The notes under the pieces are model-generated. The model did no database searches, was not told where the DNA came from, and saw only the letters and a list, made by a program, of their open reading frames with translations. Source: Sciscionella marina DSM 45152 (GTDB lineage: Bacteria > Actinomycetota > Actinomycetes > Mycobacteriales > Pseudonocardiaceae). From it: a stretch of DNA of 64,000 bases. The stretch is from NCBI RefSeq assembly GCF_000379465.1, contig NZ_KB905380.1, forward strand, positions 620,001 through 684,000, written 5' to 3'. Positions 27,562 to 37,784 of this stretch are shown here, one piece after another (position 1 is the first letter of the stretch; the number at the start of each line of letters is the position of its first letter). The position numbers were made by a program, and so were the translations under genes.

Positions 27562-28311
27562 ATGGACACCGCTGCGGTACTCGCCGAGTTCGATGCCCGG
27601 TTGCGCCTCGATCCGGCGCTCGAACAACCCGGGGACCGGGTCGAGCGCACCGCGCACACGGTCCGCTGTCTGCCCGCGCAAGCTCCGCCGACGGTGCTGC
27701 ACTACGACGGCGGCGGGGATCCCGGCGAGGTGATCGCCGCGGAGGCGCGGTGGCTTGCCGAACACGGCGGCGAGTGGAAGTACTACTCGCACGACCGGCC
27801 CGCGGACCTGCCCGAGCGGTTGCGCGCGGCCGGGCTGCGCGCCGGGGAGCCCGAGGCCTTCATGCTGGCCGAGACCGAACCGCTGGCGCCGTACACCCCG
27901 GCCGGGGTGGAAATCCGCGCCGTCACCGAGGAAACCGGATACGAACGGCTGCTTTCCGTGCAACGGGGCGCGTTCGGCCACACCCGCCACGCCGTGATAC
28001 GTGACCGGTTGCTGGCCGGGGCACGCGAGGGGAACCTGGTCCTGGTGCTCGCGCTGGTGGACGGGGAACCGGCGTGCGGTGGCCGCATCGAATTCCATGC
28101 GGGCACCGGATTCGCGAGCCTGTGGGGCGGCGGAACGCTCCCGGGATTCCGCGGCCGCGGGGTGTATCGCGCCCTCGTCGCGCACCGGGCCGCCCTTGCC
28201 GCGGCCCGTGGCTACCGCTATCTGTACTCGGACTGTTCCCCGGATTCCGAACCGATCCTGGCGCGCACCGGGTTCACCCGGCTGGCCACGACGATCCCGT
28301 TCACGATCTAA
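27562..28311 (+). CDS. GNAT family N-acetyltransferase
   Basis: The 249-residue product has an uncharacterised N-terminal half and a C-terminal GNAT fold from about residue 115. The acetyl-CoA-binding loop is GFRGRGVYRALV, and the C-terminal pattern (YSDCSPDSEPILARTGF) is usual for actinobacterial GNAT enzymes that act on small molecules. Substrate unknown. Its TAA shares bases with the TAG of the convergent DUF3046 gene. Confidence 0.88.
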   Translation: MDTAAVLAEFDARLRLDPALEQPGDRVERTAHTVRCLPAQAPPTVLHYDGGGDPGEVIAAEARWLAEHGGEWKYYSHDRPADLPERLRAAGLRAGEPEAFMLAETEPLAPYTPAGVEIRAVTEETGYERLLSVQRGAFGHTRHAVIRDRLLAGAREGNLVLVLALVDGEPACGGRIEFHAGTGFASLWGGGTLPGFRGRGVYRALVAHRAALAAARGYRYLYSDCSPDSEPILARTGFTRLATTIPFTI

Positions 28312-28502
28312 CGGCGTTCCTTGGGAATGGCGAAGGTCTCGCACACCGTGCGCCACACCTGCTTCGGGTCGTAGCCGTTGTCCAGCGCCTGATCGATGGT
28401 GCGACCACCGAGTTCGGCGAACACATGCGAATCGGCGAGCAGCTCCGCGCGCGCGGTGCCGAATTCGCCTGCCATCAATCCCCGGAAGACCGTCATCCTC
28501 AT
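28308..28502 (-). CDS. DUF3046 family small protein
   Basis: A 64-residue protein that begins MRMTVFRGLMAGEFG, close to the usual DUF3046 start, and contains the conserved GGRTIDQALDNGYDPKQVWRTVC type core. In mycobacteria the homologue (Rv2738c) lies beside recA; here it is 1.6 kb from recA on the other side. ATG 28502 fits the family start. A possible second ATG lies two codons in. Function unknown. Confidence 0.88.
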   Translation of the reverse strand: MRMTVFRGLMAGEFGTARAELLADSHVFAELGGRTIDQALDNGYDPKQVWRTVCETFAIPKERR

Positions 28503-28512
28503 CGGGTACAGC

Positions 28513-30300
28513 TTAGCTGCCCGGCATGACCTCTTGTTCGAAGTAGTCGGCGAGCTTGTTCGGGTCCTTGTCCGCGCCCGCGACGACCTTGCCCGCGATC
28601 GGCCTGCCCTGGACGCTGAATTCGAGCACGGCCTTGCCCGACTCGTCGTTGCCCGCGGTGTAGTCACCGGTGAGCCCGTTGCCCTGCCACCTGGCGGTGA
28701 TCTCCTTGTTGTCCCCACTCGGCCCGTCCGGCACTTTCGGGGTGTCGTTGCCCTGGTAGTAGCTGAGCGTGTGGGCCCCGGAATCGACCCGGCAGGTCAC
28801 CGCGATCGGGGCAGGGTTCTTACCCTGCGCCGAGTTGCAGCTGTCCTGCCCGCCGATGTCCCCGGCGAGCTGGCGCAGGCAGTCGGTGAATCCCTCGCTG
28901 TCCCGCTGCGCGCTGAGGTTTCCGCATTCGGCCGCGTCGACGGTCTTGCCCGAGCCGTCGAACAGGAACAGTCCGCCGACCACGAGCGCGGCGACGACCA
29001 CGAGGGCGGCACCGGCACCGATCAGGGTGCGGTTGCCCGGACGCCGCTTGGCCGCGGGCTGCGCCGCCGCGGGAGCCTGCTGGTATCCGGGGTTCGGCTG
29101 CGGGAACGCCTGCGGTGGCCTGCCGGGATGTCCAGGCGGGAAACCGGGCTGCTGCTGTGGTCCGGGCTGCTGTGGGGCCGACCAGGGCGCGGGGGCGCTG
29201 CGCGGATAGTCCTGGGTGCGGCCGGCGATCCCCTCGCGCGAGACGTGGTGCGCGCCGAGCGCCACCGCGGTCTCCGGCTGGTCCAGGCTGGTGGCCACCA
29301 CATGCAGCGATTCGCCGATCAGGGTGGCCACGAGCGGGATCCGGCTCGATCCGCCGACGAGGTAGATCCCGGCGAGCCGGTTGGGGTCGAAGCCCGCCCC
29401 GCGTACGGTCCCGGCGAGCAGTTCGACACTGCGCAGCATGCTCGGCCGGATCAGCGATTCCAGCTCGGGACGGGTGACGAGCACGTCCTCGAAGGGTTCG
29501 GGCATCGGCACATCCGCTTGCGGGTGCCGGGAAAGGGCCTCCTTCGCGGCCTTGACGTCCTCGCGCAGCGCGCGCTGGGCCCGCCGGTCGGCGGTTTCCC
29601 GCGGGCGGATCAACCGCTGCCAGCGCGCCGGATCGTGCTGCGAGATCTGCCTGCCGACGTGTTCGAACAGCGCCTGGTCCACGTCCAGCCCGCCGAGATC
29701 GGGGAGCCCGGCCTCGGCGAGCACGGAGTAGCCGTTCTGGGTGGCGCCGACCACCGCGCAGTCGAAGGTTCCCGCGCCGAGGTCGTAGACGGCGAGTGCC
29801 TGGCCGGGAGCGAGCGCCTTACCGGGGAAGGAGGCGAAGTGCGCGGCGGCCGCGACCGGTTCGGGGACCAGCAGCAGGTTGTGCCCGAGGCCCGCGGCGC
29901 GCGCAGCCCGCACGAGCGCGGCCCGGCGCAGCTCGCCCCACTGCGCGGGATGGGTGAGCCGGACCTCGTCCGGGCGCTGCCCGCCGAGCTGGCGCACGGT
30001 CTCCTCACCGACCCGGTAGAGCACCGCGGCGAGCGCGTCGATCACGGTGATCACCCGGTCACCCAGCAGCAACTGCTGCTCGTCGACGCGCCGCTTCGGG
30101 TTCGGTTCGAACCGGGAGGGATCGAGCCGAGCTCTGCGTTCGGCGTCCTTGCCGACCACGAGTGAACCGTCCTCGGCGGCGAACACCGCGGACGGCATGG
30201 TGGCCGAACCGTCGATCTCGACCACGCGCGGCTGCCTGCCGTGCGCGGCGAGTACCGCGACCGTGTTCGACGTACCGAGGTCAACCGATAGGACGTGCAC
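28513..30300 (-). CDS. Membrane-anchored Hsp70-like ATPase
   Basis: A 595-residue Hsp70-type protein whose actin-like ATPase domain fills about residues 1-370: phosphate 1 motif DLGTSNT, phosphate 2 DLGAGTFD, adenosine motif VGGSSRIP. No peptide-binding domain follows. Instead there is a Pro/Gln/Gly-rich linker, one membrane helix (about 425-447) and a 148-residue extracytoplasmic domain with four cysteines, likely two disulfides. GTG 30300 was chosen for its GAGGGAG and the immediate VHVLSVDLGTSNT. The architecture suggests a sensor or regulator rather than a folding chaperone; that role is inference. Confidence 0.85.
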   Translation of the reverse strand: MHVLSVDLGTSNTVAVLAAHGRQPRVVEIDGSATMPSAVFAAEDGSLVVGKDAERRARLDPSRFEPNPKRRVDEQQLLLGDRVITVIDALAAVLYRVGEETVRQLGGQRPDEVRLTHPAQWGELRRAALVRAARAAGLGHNLLLVPEPVAAAAHFASFPGKALAPGQALAVYDLGAGTFDCAVVGATQNGYSVLAEAGLPDLGGLDVDQALFEHVGRQISQHDPARWQRLIRPRETADRRAQRALREDVKAAKEALSRHPQADVPMPEPFEDVLVTRPELESLIRPSMLRSVELLAGTVRGAGFDPNRLAGIYLVGGSSRIPLVATLIGESLHVVATSLDQPETAVALGAHHVSREGIAGRTQDYPRSAPAPWSAPQQPGPQQQPGFPPGHPGRPPQAFPQPNPGYQQAPAAAQPAAKRRPGNRTLIGAGAALVVVAALVVGGLFLFDGSGKTVDAAECGNLSAQRDSEGFTDCLRQLAGDIGGQDSCNSAQGKNPAPIAVTCRVDSGAHTLSYYQGNDTPKVPDGPSGDNKEITARWQGNGLTGDYTAGNDESGKAVLEFSVQGRPIAGKVVAGADKDPNKLADYFEQEVMPGS

Positions 30301-30410
30301 AGCTCTCCCTCGTTCGCACACCCAGCTGTTTCGACGTGATCGTGCCATGTCAAGCCCGGGCGCGGGGTACGCGCCCGAAAAATGTCGTACTCCTGCCGCA
30401 CACTGGTGGC

Positions 30411-33400
30411 ATGTGCCCCGACGACCGAACCGAGACCGCCGCGCTCGACGGGTTCTCCCCGGCGACCCGGCTGTGGTTCGGCGAGGCGTTCGCCGAACCG
30501 ACGCCCGCCCAGGAGGGCGCCTGGACGGCGATCGGGCGCGGAGAGCACACCCTCGTCGTCGCCCCGACCGGTTCGGGCAAGACGCTGTCCGCCTTCCTTT
30601 CCGCGATCGATTCGCTGGCCAGCGCGGATCCGCCGCAGCAGCGCGAGCACCGCTGCCGGGTGCTCTACGTGTCCCCGCTCAAGGCACTCGCGGTCGACGT
30701 GGAACGCAACCTGCGAGCCCCGCTGGCCGGGATCCGGGGCGCGGCACGCCGCCTCGGTGAACCAGTGGACGAGATCACCGTCGGCATGCGTACCGGGGAC
30801 ACCCCGGCCGGTGAACGGCGGGCGTTCCACACCAAGCCGCCGGACATCCTGGTGACCACCCCGGAGTCGCTGTTCCTGCTGCTGACCTCGCAGGCGCGCG
30901 AGTCGCTGCGCGGCGTGCGCACGGTGATCCTGGACGAGGTGCACGCCCTCGCCGGTGGGAAGCGGGGGGCGCACCTGACCCTATCCCTGGAACGACTGGA
31001 CGAGCTGACCGGCGTCCAGCCCCAGCGCATCGGCCTGTCCGCGACGGTGCGCCCGGTCGAAGAGGTCGGCGATTTCCTCACCGGGGGCCGCCCGGTCACC
31101 GTGGTTCGCCCGCCGAGCGCGAAGACCATCGATATCTCGGTGCAGGTCCCGGTTCCGGATCTGGGCACGCTCGGCGAGGACAAGGACACCGACACCGCGG
31201 GCCAGCCCTCGGCCTCGATCTGGCCCGCGGTGGAACGGCGGATCCACGAACTGGTCATCGCGCACCGCTCCACGATCGTGTTCACCAACTCGCGGCGGCT
31301 GGCCGAACGGCTGACCACCCGGCTCAACGAGCTCGCCGCGGAATCGGTCGAGCTGACCGAGTTCCCCGCCGAGGCGATCGGTGAGTCCGGGATCTCCTAC
31401 GGCGCGGCGCCGACGATCGCACGCGCCCATCACGGCTCGATGTCCCGCGAACGGCGCACCATCGCCGAGGAGGAGCTGAAATCGGGCACCCTGCCCTGTG
31501 TGGTCGCGACCTCCTCGCTGGAGCTCGGCATCGACATGGGCGCGGTAGACCTCGTCGTACAGGTCGAGGCCCCGCCGACGGTGGCATCCGGGCTGCAGCG
31601 CATCGGCAGGGCGGGCCACCACGTCGGCGCGGCCTCGGCGGGCGTGCTGTTCCCCAAGTTCCGCGGCGACCTCGTGTCCGCGGCGGTGACGAGCGAACGG
31701 ATGTCCGAGGGCGCGATCGAAGCGGTGCGGTACCCGCGCAATCCATTGGATGTGCTCGCCCAGCACGTGGTGTCCATGGTCGCGGTCCAGGACTGGCAGT
31801 TCGACCGGCTCGCCGCGCTCGTGCGCCGGGCGGCACCGTTCGCCGCGCTGCCCGAGCATGCGCTGCACGCGGTGCTCGACATGCTCTCCGGGCGGTATCC
31901 GAGCGAGGACTTCGGTGAACTGCGCCCGCGGATCACCTGGGACCGGGTCACCGGAACCCTGCGCGGGCGCCCGGGAGCGCAGCGGCTCGCGGCCACCTCC
32001 GGGGGCACCATCCCGGACCGCGGCCTGTACACGGTGACCACGCCACCGGACGAGAACGGCGCGCGCACCGGCCGCCGGGTCGGTGAGCTGGACGAGGAGA
32101 TGGTCTACGAGTCCAGGGTCGGGGACACCTTCCTGCTCGGCACCTCGGTGTGGCGGATCGAGGACATCACCCATGACCGGGTAGTCGTGACCCCCGCTCC
32201 CGGGATACCCGCGCGGATGCCGTTCTGGAAGGGCGAGACGCCTGCGCGCCCGCTCGAGCTGGGCAAGGCGGTCGGCGCGTTCCTGCGGGAGATCTCCTCC
32301 GCGGACCCGGACCCGGCGCGGAACCGGTGCGCCGCGGCGGGTCTCGACGAATGGGCGACCCAGAACCTGCTGTCCTATGTGGACGAACAGCGTGCGGCGA
32401 CCCGGCAGGTGCCCAGTGATCGCACGGTGCTCGTGGAGCGGTTCCGGGACGAGCTCGGCGACTGGCGGGTCGTGGTGCATTCCCCGTTCGGCGCCCAGGT
32501 GAACGCCCCGTGGGCGCTGGCGATCGGCGCGCGGCTGCGCGAGCGGCGCGGCCTCGACGTGCAGCTGGCGCACTCCGACGACGGGATCGTGCTGCGGCTG
32601 CCCACCTCCTTCGAACAGCTCGAGGAAACCGAGACCGAGCGGGATCCGCTGATCCTCGCCGAGGATGTGCTGCTCGATCCCGAGGAGATCGCCCAGGTGA
32701 TCACCGCGGAACTCGGCTCCTCGGCGCTGTTCGCCGCGCGGTTCCGGGAATGCGCGGCGCGCTCACTGCTGCTGCCGCGCCGCGACCCGCGCAAGCGTTC
32801 CCCGCTGTGGCAGCAGCGCCAGCGCGCCGCGCAGCTGCTCTCGGTCGCCGCACGGTTCGAACAGTTCCCCGTGGTCGCCGAGGCGATGCGGGAGTGCATC
32901 CAGGACGTGTACGACGTTCCCGGGCTGCGCACGCTGCTGACCGAGATCCGCACGCACAAGATCCGGGTGGTGGACGTGACCACCCAGGCGCCGTCCCCGT
33001 TCGCGCGCAGCCTGCTGTTCGGCTATGTGGGGATGTACCTCTACGAGGGCGAGATCCCGATGGCCGAGCGCAAGGCCGCGGCGCTCTCGCTGGACTCCAC
33101 GCTGCTCGCGGAACTGCTCGGCACCGAGGCGATCCGGGAACTGCTCGACGCGGATGTGCTCGCCGAGATCGAGGCGCAGTTGCAGCGGCGCGCCGAGGAT
33201 CGCCGGGCCACCTCTGTCGAACAGGCCGCCGATCTGCTGCGTTTTCTCGGCGACCTGAGCACCGAGGAGGCTGCCGAGCGGGGCATCGAACCGGATTGGC
33301 TCGCCGAGCTCGAACGGGACCGGCGGGTCCTCGAGGTGCGCATCGCGGGCGCGCCGCGGTGGATCCCGATCGAGGACGCGGGCCGGTTCCGGGACGCGCT

Positions 33401-35057
33401 CGGGGTCGCCCTTCCGGTCGGGATCCCCGAGGCGTTCCTCGAACCGGTCGCCGATCCACTCGGCGAGCTGCTGATCCGCTACGCCCGCTGCCGTGGGCCG
33501 TTCCCGGCGAGCGAGGCGGCCACCCGGTTCGGGCTCGGCGTCTCGGTGGTCACCGGGGTACTCGAGCGGATGGCCGGTTCCGGGCGACTGGTGCGCGGCG
33601 AACTGCATCCCGAGGGCACCGGCGGCATCGAGTACTGCGACGCCGAGGTGCTGCGCAGGTTGCGGCGCGCCTCGCTGGCCCGGCTGCGCGCAGAAGTCGA
33701 ACCGGTGGAGCAGCGCGCGCTCGGCCGGTTCCTCCCGGTCTGGCACGGGATCGCGGCGCCACCCGCCGACGAGGCGGAACGCAGGCGGTCCCGGCTGAAC
33801 GCCGCGCCGACCGTGGACGACGTGCTCGGCGTGGTCGAGCAGCTCGCCGGAGTGCCGTTGCCGGCCTCCGCGCTCGAACCGCTCGTGTTCCGCTCCCGGC
33901 TGCCCGGCTACTCCCCCGCGCTGCTCGACGAGCTCACCGCGGCCGGGGAGGTGGTGTGGACTGGATGCGGGACACTCGCCGGAAACGACGGCTGGCTCTG
34001 CCTCGCCCCGGCCGATATCGCCGAGCTCGTGCTCCCCGAGGCGGAGCCGGACCCGCCGGACACCGCGGTGCACCGCCGGCTGCGGGACGCGCTCGAGGGC
34101 GGAGCACTGTTCTTCCGGCAGCTCGCCGACAAGGTGGGCGCCGCCCTTTCCGCCGAAGGTGAACAGGTACCGGCGGACGCGGATCTGGTCGCCGCGCTGT
34201 GGGATCTGGTCTGGGCCGGCCTGGTCACCAACGACACGCTCAGCCCGCTGCGCGCGCTGTTGTCCGGATCGGGCACGGCGCACCGCCAGCGCCGCCCGCC
34301 CGCGCGCGGACGCTACGCCCGGGTACGCGGAAGCTACGGCCGCGCCCCGATGCCCTCACGCACCGGCCCGCCCACGGTGGCCGGGCGCTGGTCGCTGATT
34401 CCCGCACGGGACACCGGGCCGACCCGGCGGGCGCACGCGCGCGCCGAGGTGTTCCTCGAACGGCACGGGGTGCTCACCAGGGGCGCGCTGGAGACCGAAC
34501 GGGTCAGCGGCGGATTCTCCGGCGTGTACCGGGTGCTGCGGGCGATGGAGGAATCCGGCCAGGTGGTGCGTGGCTACGTGGTCGAGGGGCTCGGGGCGGC
34601 GCAGTTCGCCGCGCACGGCGCCGTCGACCGGTTGCGCGCACTCGCGGGACCCGGCGAACCGGGCGGCCGCGACGGGGAAACCGCTCCGGGCTCGGTACTC
34701 CTGCTCGCCGCGACCGATCCGGCACAGCCCTACGGGGCCGCGCTCGCCTGGCCGGAAGCGCTCGGTGAGACGCGGCACCGGCCAGGGCGCAAGGCCGGGG
34801 CCGTGGTCGTGCTCACCGATGGGGCACCGTCGCTCTACCTCGAACGCGGCGGCCGCTCGCTGCTGAGCTTCACCGAGGACCAGTCGTTGCTCGCTGCCGC
34901 GGCCCGCGCACTGGCCGAGGCGGTGCACGACGGCAGGCTCGACACCCTCACCGTGCGCAAGGCCGATGGCGCTTCCGCGCTCACCTCGGCGCTGCACGGG
35001 GTCCTCGCCGAGGCCGGGTTCCGCTCCACCCCGTCCGGACTGCGGCTGCGCGCCTGA
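30411..35057 (+). CDS. lhr: Lhr-type ATP-dependent DNA helicase
   Basis: A very large superfamily 2 helicase, 1548 residues, the usual actinobacterial Lhr size. Motif I is APTGSGKT (51-58), motif II DEVH, motif III SAT, and motif VI QRIGRAGH. The winged-helix/beta-barrel Lhr core follows to about residue 870, and the rest is the Lhr C-terminal extension. Lhr is a 3'-5' translocase linked to repair of mitomycin-type damage in mycobacteria. ATG 30411 is the first start consistent with family alignments, though its ribosome site is weak. It is divergent from the Hsp70-like gene; no SOS box is visible. Confidence 0.95.
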   Translation: MCPDDRTETAALDGFSPATRLWFGEAFAEPTPAQEGAWTAIGRGEHTLVVAPTGSGKTLSAFLSAIDSLASADPPQQREHRCRVLYVSPLKALAVDVERNLRAPLAGIRGAARRLGEPVDEITVGMRTGDTPAGERRAFHTKPPDILVTTPESLFLLLTSQARESLRGVRTVILDEVHALAGGKRGAHLTLSLERLDELTGVQPQRIGLSATVRPVEEVGDFLTGGRPVTVVRPPSAKTIDISVQVPVPDLGTLGEDKDTDTAGQPSASIWPAVERRIHELVIAHRSTIVFTNSRRLAERLTTRLNELAAESVELTEFPAEAIGESGISYGAAPTIARAHHGSMSRERRTIAEEELKSGTLPCVVATSSLELGIDMGAVDLVVQVEAPPTVASGLQRIGRAGHHVGAASAGVLFPKFRGDLVSAAVTSERMSEGAIEAVRYPRNPLDVLAQHVVSMVAVQDWQFDRLAALVRRAAPFAALPEHALHAVLDMLSGRYPSEDFGELRPRITWDRVTGTLRGRPGAQRLAATSGGTIPDRGLYTVTTPPDENGARTGRRVGELDEEMVYESRVGDTFLLGTSVWRIEDITHDRVVVTPAPGIPARMPFWKGETPARPLELGKAVGAFLREISSADPDPARNRCAAAGLDEWATQNLLSYVDEQRAATRQVPSDRTVLVERFRDELGDWRVVVHSPFGAQVNAPWALAIGARLRERRGLDVQLAHSDDGIVLRLPTSFEQLEETETERDPLILAEDVLLDPEEIAQVITAELGSSALFAARFRECAARSLLLPRRDPRKRSPLWQQRQRAAQLLSVAARFEQFPVVAEAMRECIQDVYDVPGLRTLLTEIRTHKIRVVDVTTQAPSPFARSLLFGYVGMYLYEGEIPMAERKAAALSLDSTLLAELLGTEAIRELLDADVLAEIEAQLQRRAEDRRATSVEQAADLLRFLGDLSTEEAAERGIEPDWLAELERDRRVLEVRIAGAPRWIPIEDAGRFRDALGVALPVGIPEAFLEPVADPLGELLIRYARCRGPFPASEAATRFGLGVSVVTGVLERMAGSGRLVRGELHPEGTGGIEYCDAEVLRRLRRASLARLRAEVEPVEQRALGRFLPVWHGIAAPPADEAERRRSRLNAAPTVDDVLGVVEQLAGVPLPASALEPLVFRSRLPGYSPALLDELTAAGEVVWTGCGTLAGNDGWLCLAPADIAELVLPEAEPDPPDTAVHRRLRDALEGGALFFRQLADKVGAALSAEGEQVPADADLVAALWDLVWAGLVTNDTLSPLRALLSGSGTAHRQRRPPARGRYARVRGSYGRAPMPSRTGPPTVAGRWSLIPARDTGPTRRAHARAEVFLERHGVLTRGALETERVSGGFSGVYRVLRAMEESGQVVRGYVVEGLGAAQFAAHGAVDRLRALAGPGEPGGRDGETAPGSVLLLAATDPAQPYGAALAWPEALGETRHRPGRKAGAVVVLTDGAPSLYLERGGRSLLSFTEDQSLLAAAARALAEAVHDGRLDTLTVRKADGASALTSALHGVLAEAGFRSTPSGLRLRA

Positions 35058-35125
35058 GAGGACATCCGAGGACTCCGCGTCCCGCTGCGCTGCGGCTCAT
35101 TCCTCCACCCCTGCGGACCTCGGGC

Positions 35126-35149
35126 GCGGGTGTCCCGCGGGACACCCGC
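35126..35149. terminator. Palindromic terminator between lhr and coaA
   Basis: A perfect 24-base palindrome: GCGGGTGTCC and GGACACCCGC around CGCG. It lies between convergent genes about 70 bases from each. Confidence 0.6.
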
Positions 35150-35210
35150 CACGCTGACTCCCGCTCGCGACGGACGAGAGCCATCAGACGCACTTCGAGA
35201 CCCGCGGCGT

Positions 35211-36158
35211 TCAGAGCTTGCGCAGCCGCACCCGGTTGATCGAGTGATCGGGCCCCTTCTGCAGCACCAGTTTGGCCCGGCCCCGGCTCGGGCGGATGTT
35301 GTGCACCAGGTTGGGTTCGTTGATGCTCGTCCAGATCCCGGCCGCAGTGGCCCGTGCTTCCTCATCGGTGAGCGCGGCGTAGTGGTGGAAGTAGGACTGC
35401 GGGTCGGCGAAGGCGGTATCCCGCAGCCGCAGGAAACGGTTCACGTACCAGTTTCGGATGTCCTCGACGTGCGCGTCCACGTAGATCGAGAAGTCGAACA
35501 GGTCGGAGACCGCGAGCCGGGCGGCGGGCTGGAGGACGTTGAGCCCCTCCACGATCAGAATGTCCGGCTTGCGCACCACCTGAGATTCTCCGGGCACGAT
35601 GTCGTAGCTCAGGTGGGAGTAGACCGGGGCGTGCACCTCCTCGGCGCCCGCCTTCACCTCCGAGACGAACCGCACCAGGGCACGCCGGTCATAGCTCTCC
35701 GGGAAACCCTTGCGGTGCATGAGGTTCTGCCGTTCCAGCTCCGCGGTCGGGAGCAGGAAGCCGTCCGTGGTCACCAGATCCACCCTCGGATGATCCGGCC
35801 AGTGCGCGAGCAGCGCGCGCAGCAATCGCGCGGTGGTCGACTTGCCGACCGCGACGCTGCCCGCGATCCCGATCACGAACGGCACCCGCTCGGCACGCTC
35901 CCCCAGGAACGTGGTCGTGGCGGCGTGCAGCCGCTGCCGGGCCGCCACCTGAAGGTTGATCAACCGGGACAGCGGCAGGTAGATATCGGCCACTTCATCG
36001 AGCACGATGGATTCGCCGATACCGCGCAGTCTGTTCAGTTCCACATCGGTGAGGCGAAGCGGTGTGGTGGCCCGCAACTCTCGCCACTGGTCACGGTTCA
36101 GTTCGACATACGGGCTCAGTTCGCGGACGCGAGGCACCCGCACAGTCTGCACGTGCAC
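35211..36158 (-). CDS. coaA: Type I pantothenate kinase
   Basis: Phosphorylates pantothenate, the first step of coenzyme A synthesis. The protein has the P-loop GSVAVGKST and the conserved segments [10 protein letters not shown] and [11 protein letters not shown], and ends [12 protein letters not shown] as in M. tuberculosis CoaA. GTG 36158 gives 315 residues, close to the mycobacterial 312. A GTG further upstream at 36197 would add 13 residues and cannot be excluded. It converges on lhr. Confidence 0.95.
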   Translation of the reverse strand: MHVQTVRVPRVRELSPYVELNRDQWRELRATTPLRLTDVELNRLRGIGESIVLDEVADIYLPLSRLINLQVAARQRLHAATTTFLGERAERVPFVIGIAGSVAVGKSTTARLLRALLAHWPDHPRVDLVTTDGFLLPTAELERQNLMHRKGFPESYDRRALVRFVSEVKAGAEEVHAPVYSHLSYDIVPGESQVVRKPDILIVEGLNVLQPAARLAVSDLFDFSIYVDAHVEDIRNWYVNRFLRLRDTAFADPQSYFHHYAALTDEEARATAAGIWTSINEPNLVHNIRPSRGRAKLVLQKGPDHSINRVRLRKL

Positions 36159-36284
36159 CCCGCCGGATTCATCCTCGCAGGATATGGCCTCAATCACACG
36201 GCGAACTCATTGTCAACGCGGCGCCGGAATGCAGAACACCTTGCCCTGCGGATCCGCGAGCGCTACGCGGACGGCCCGTACGAG

Positions 36285-37103
36285 TCACCGGGTCGCCAGG
36301 CGTAGCAAGGCCCACATCTGGGCGACAGCGTCCTCGTGTTCGGTCCCCTCCCCGGCGGAACCGGTCACCTCGACGAACCCCCTGCCGAACGGCACCCGGC
36401 CCCACAGCCACAGGTAGACCTCGAGGGGGGAACCGCGCACCACGGCATCCACCACGTACCGCACCTTGCCGTTGTCCTCACCGAGCCGTTCGCCCTGCCC
36501 CTCGACCTCGTGCACCTCGATGTTCTGCCTGCTCATCCGGGCCAGCCAGCGCCTGCTCCCGGTCTCCACGAGCACGCCCGCTGTCTTGTTCGCCCGGATC
36601 CCGAGCTCGGCGAGCCGGTGCTCGAACCAGACCGAGAGCACCTCGTCCACTCCGTCGGTGGCGATCTCCTGCGCGACCGGGTCCCGGTCGATCCCCGCCG
36701 TGATCTGCGCGTCGCATCGGTGCACCGTGGTCTCGTGCAGCATCCTGCGCACCCAGAATCCGTAGTGCTGCTGGGGTGGGTACCAGGTGACGCACGGATC
36801 CGCGGGATCGTGCACGGCGAACCGGGACCGCAAGGAGGCGTAGCCCTCGCGGAGATAGTCCACGACCGGCTGCCCCTTCTTCGGGGTACGTCGCCATTCC
36901 ATGGGCCGCACCCCGTCGCTGAGCCAGGTGAACAGCATCCGGTAGATGGCCCCGACATGCCGGGCCGTCTCGCTGAGCGTGAAACTGGGGCAAGCGGTGA
37001 CCACCCGGTCGCCGGGCGCCCGGTAGGTGGCATCGGCGAGCAGTTCCACCTCGAGGTCGAGCACCTCGAGCATCCGCCCATAGTCGATGCCCGGCTCACC
37101 CAT
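36285..37103 (-). CDS. Maleylpyruvate isomerase family mycothiol-dependent enzyme
   Basis: The 272-residue product has the MDMPI N-terminal DinB-like four-helix bundle. It includes the CPSFTLSETARHVGAIYR segment and a later HETTVHRCDAQ motif, whose histidines would bind the metal. A C-terminal domain follows. Members use mycothiol, the actinobacterial thiol, in isomerase or transferase reactions; the substrate here is unknown. ATG 37103 was chosen because the family begins close to this point; the ribosome site is weak. Confidence 0.85.
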   Translation of the reverse strand: MGEPGIDYGRMLEVLDLEVELLADATYRAPGDRVVTACPSFTLSETARHVGAIYRMLFTWLSDGVRPMEWRRTPKKGQPVVDYLREGYASLRSRFAVHDPADPCVTWYPPQQHYGFWVRRMLHETTVHRCDAQITAGIDRDPVAQEIATDGVDEVLSVWFEHRLAELGIRANKTAGVLVETGSRRWLARMSRQNIEVHEVEGQGERLGEDNGKVRYVVDAVVRGSPLEVYLWLWGRVPFGRGFVEVTGSAGEGTEHEDAVAQMWALLRLATR

Positions 37104-37240
37104 GACCGTCCCCGTCTCCCTTCCCCGATCACTCCCCCGCTTCACGAACCGCGCCGCCCCCGGAGGTTCGCTCATCACCGGCCCCCGGGAACGCCACTGC
37201 CTCGGCGTCCTCGGTGCGGTACCGGTGGCTCCGTGCACGA

Positions 37241-37693
37241 TCACGGCTCCCGCTGGGGCATCGCGCGTTCCACGACCGCGAGGAACTGCCCGGTCTTGCG
37301 CACCATGTCCTCGGCGAACCCGGCCGTCATCGGCTTGTGGATCCCCGCACTGACCGCGGCGTTGACCGGGGAGACCGCGGCGAAGATCTCCGCCCACTCG
37401 CCGAGCTCCGGGGCCACCTTCGACAACAGCAGCCACGCGCTCGTCGGCTTGGACCTGCCCCGGTGCGGCCGCCCGCGCAGCGCGAGCATCGCGGCCGCAC
37501 CACGCAGCGCGGCGAGATAGGCGGAGGTGAACTTGCCCGTCGGTTCCGCCTCCCACTCCGCTTCGAGCAGGGCGCGGTCGGCCTCGCGCAGCAGCGGTAC
37601 GGCAGCCGAGGCCGGGTCGAACGCCACCTTCCGCTCCAGGACCCGCCCCGGTCCACGCCGCACGCCGACCGGGAAATCAATGAGCGCCGACAT
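37241..37693 (-). CDS. SAV_6107-type HEPN domain protein, SOS-controlled
   Basis: A 150-residue all-helical protein of the actinobacterial SAV_6107 HEPN family. Typical segments are LLREADRALLEAE, YLAALRGAAAMLALRGR and SAWLLLSKVAPELGEWA. GGAGGAGG lies before ATG 37693. HEPN RNases use an R-x(4-6)-H pair; here only an R-x3-H (Arg73, His77) is seen, so nuclease activity is doubtful. A perfect SOS box at 37785-37800, 92 bases upstream, places it in the LexA regulon. The function is unknown, but damage induction suggests a stress role. Confidence 0.85.
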   Translation of the reverse strand: MSALIDFPVGVRRGPGRVLERKVAFDPASAAVPLLREADRALLEAEWEAEPTGKFTSAYLAALRGAAAMLALRGRPHRGRSKPTSAWLLLSKVAPELGEWAEIFAAVSPVNAAVSAGIHKPMTAGFAEDMVRKTGQFLAVVERAMPQREP

Positions 37694-37784
37694 TCCGTCC
37701 TCCTCCAAGACATCGTCGAAGACAACCACCGAAGACAGGCACCGGAGACCTTCTCCGACGTCTCCGGACCTCACCGAAGGTTTA

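Noticed and set aside
31430-32573. Long minus-strand open frames inside lhr
   Set aside because: They mirror the helicase codon pattern and have no start signals.
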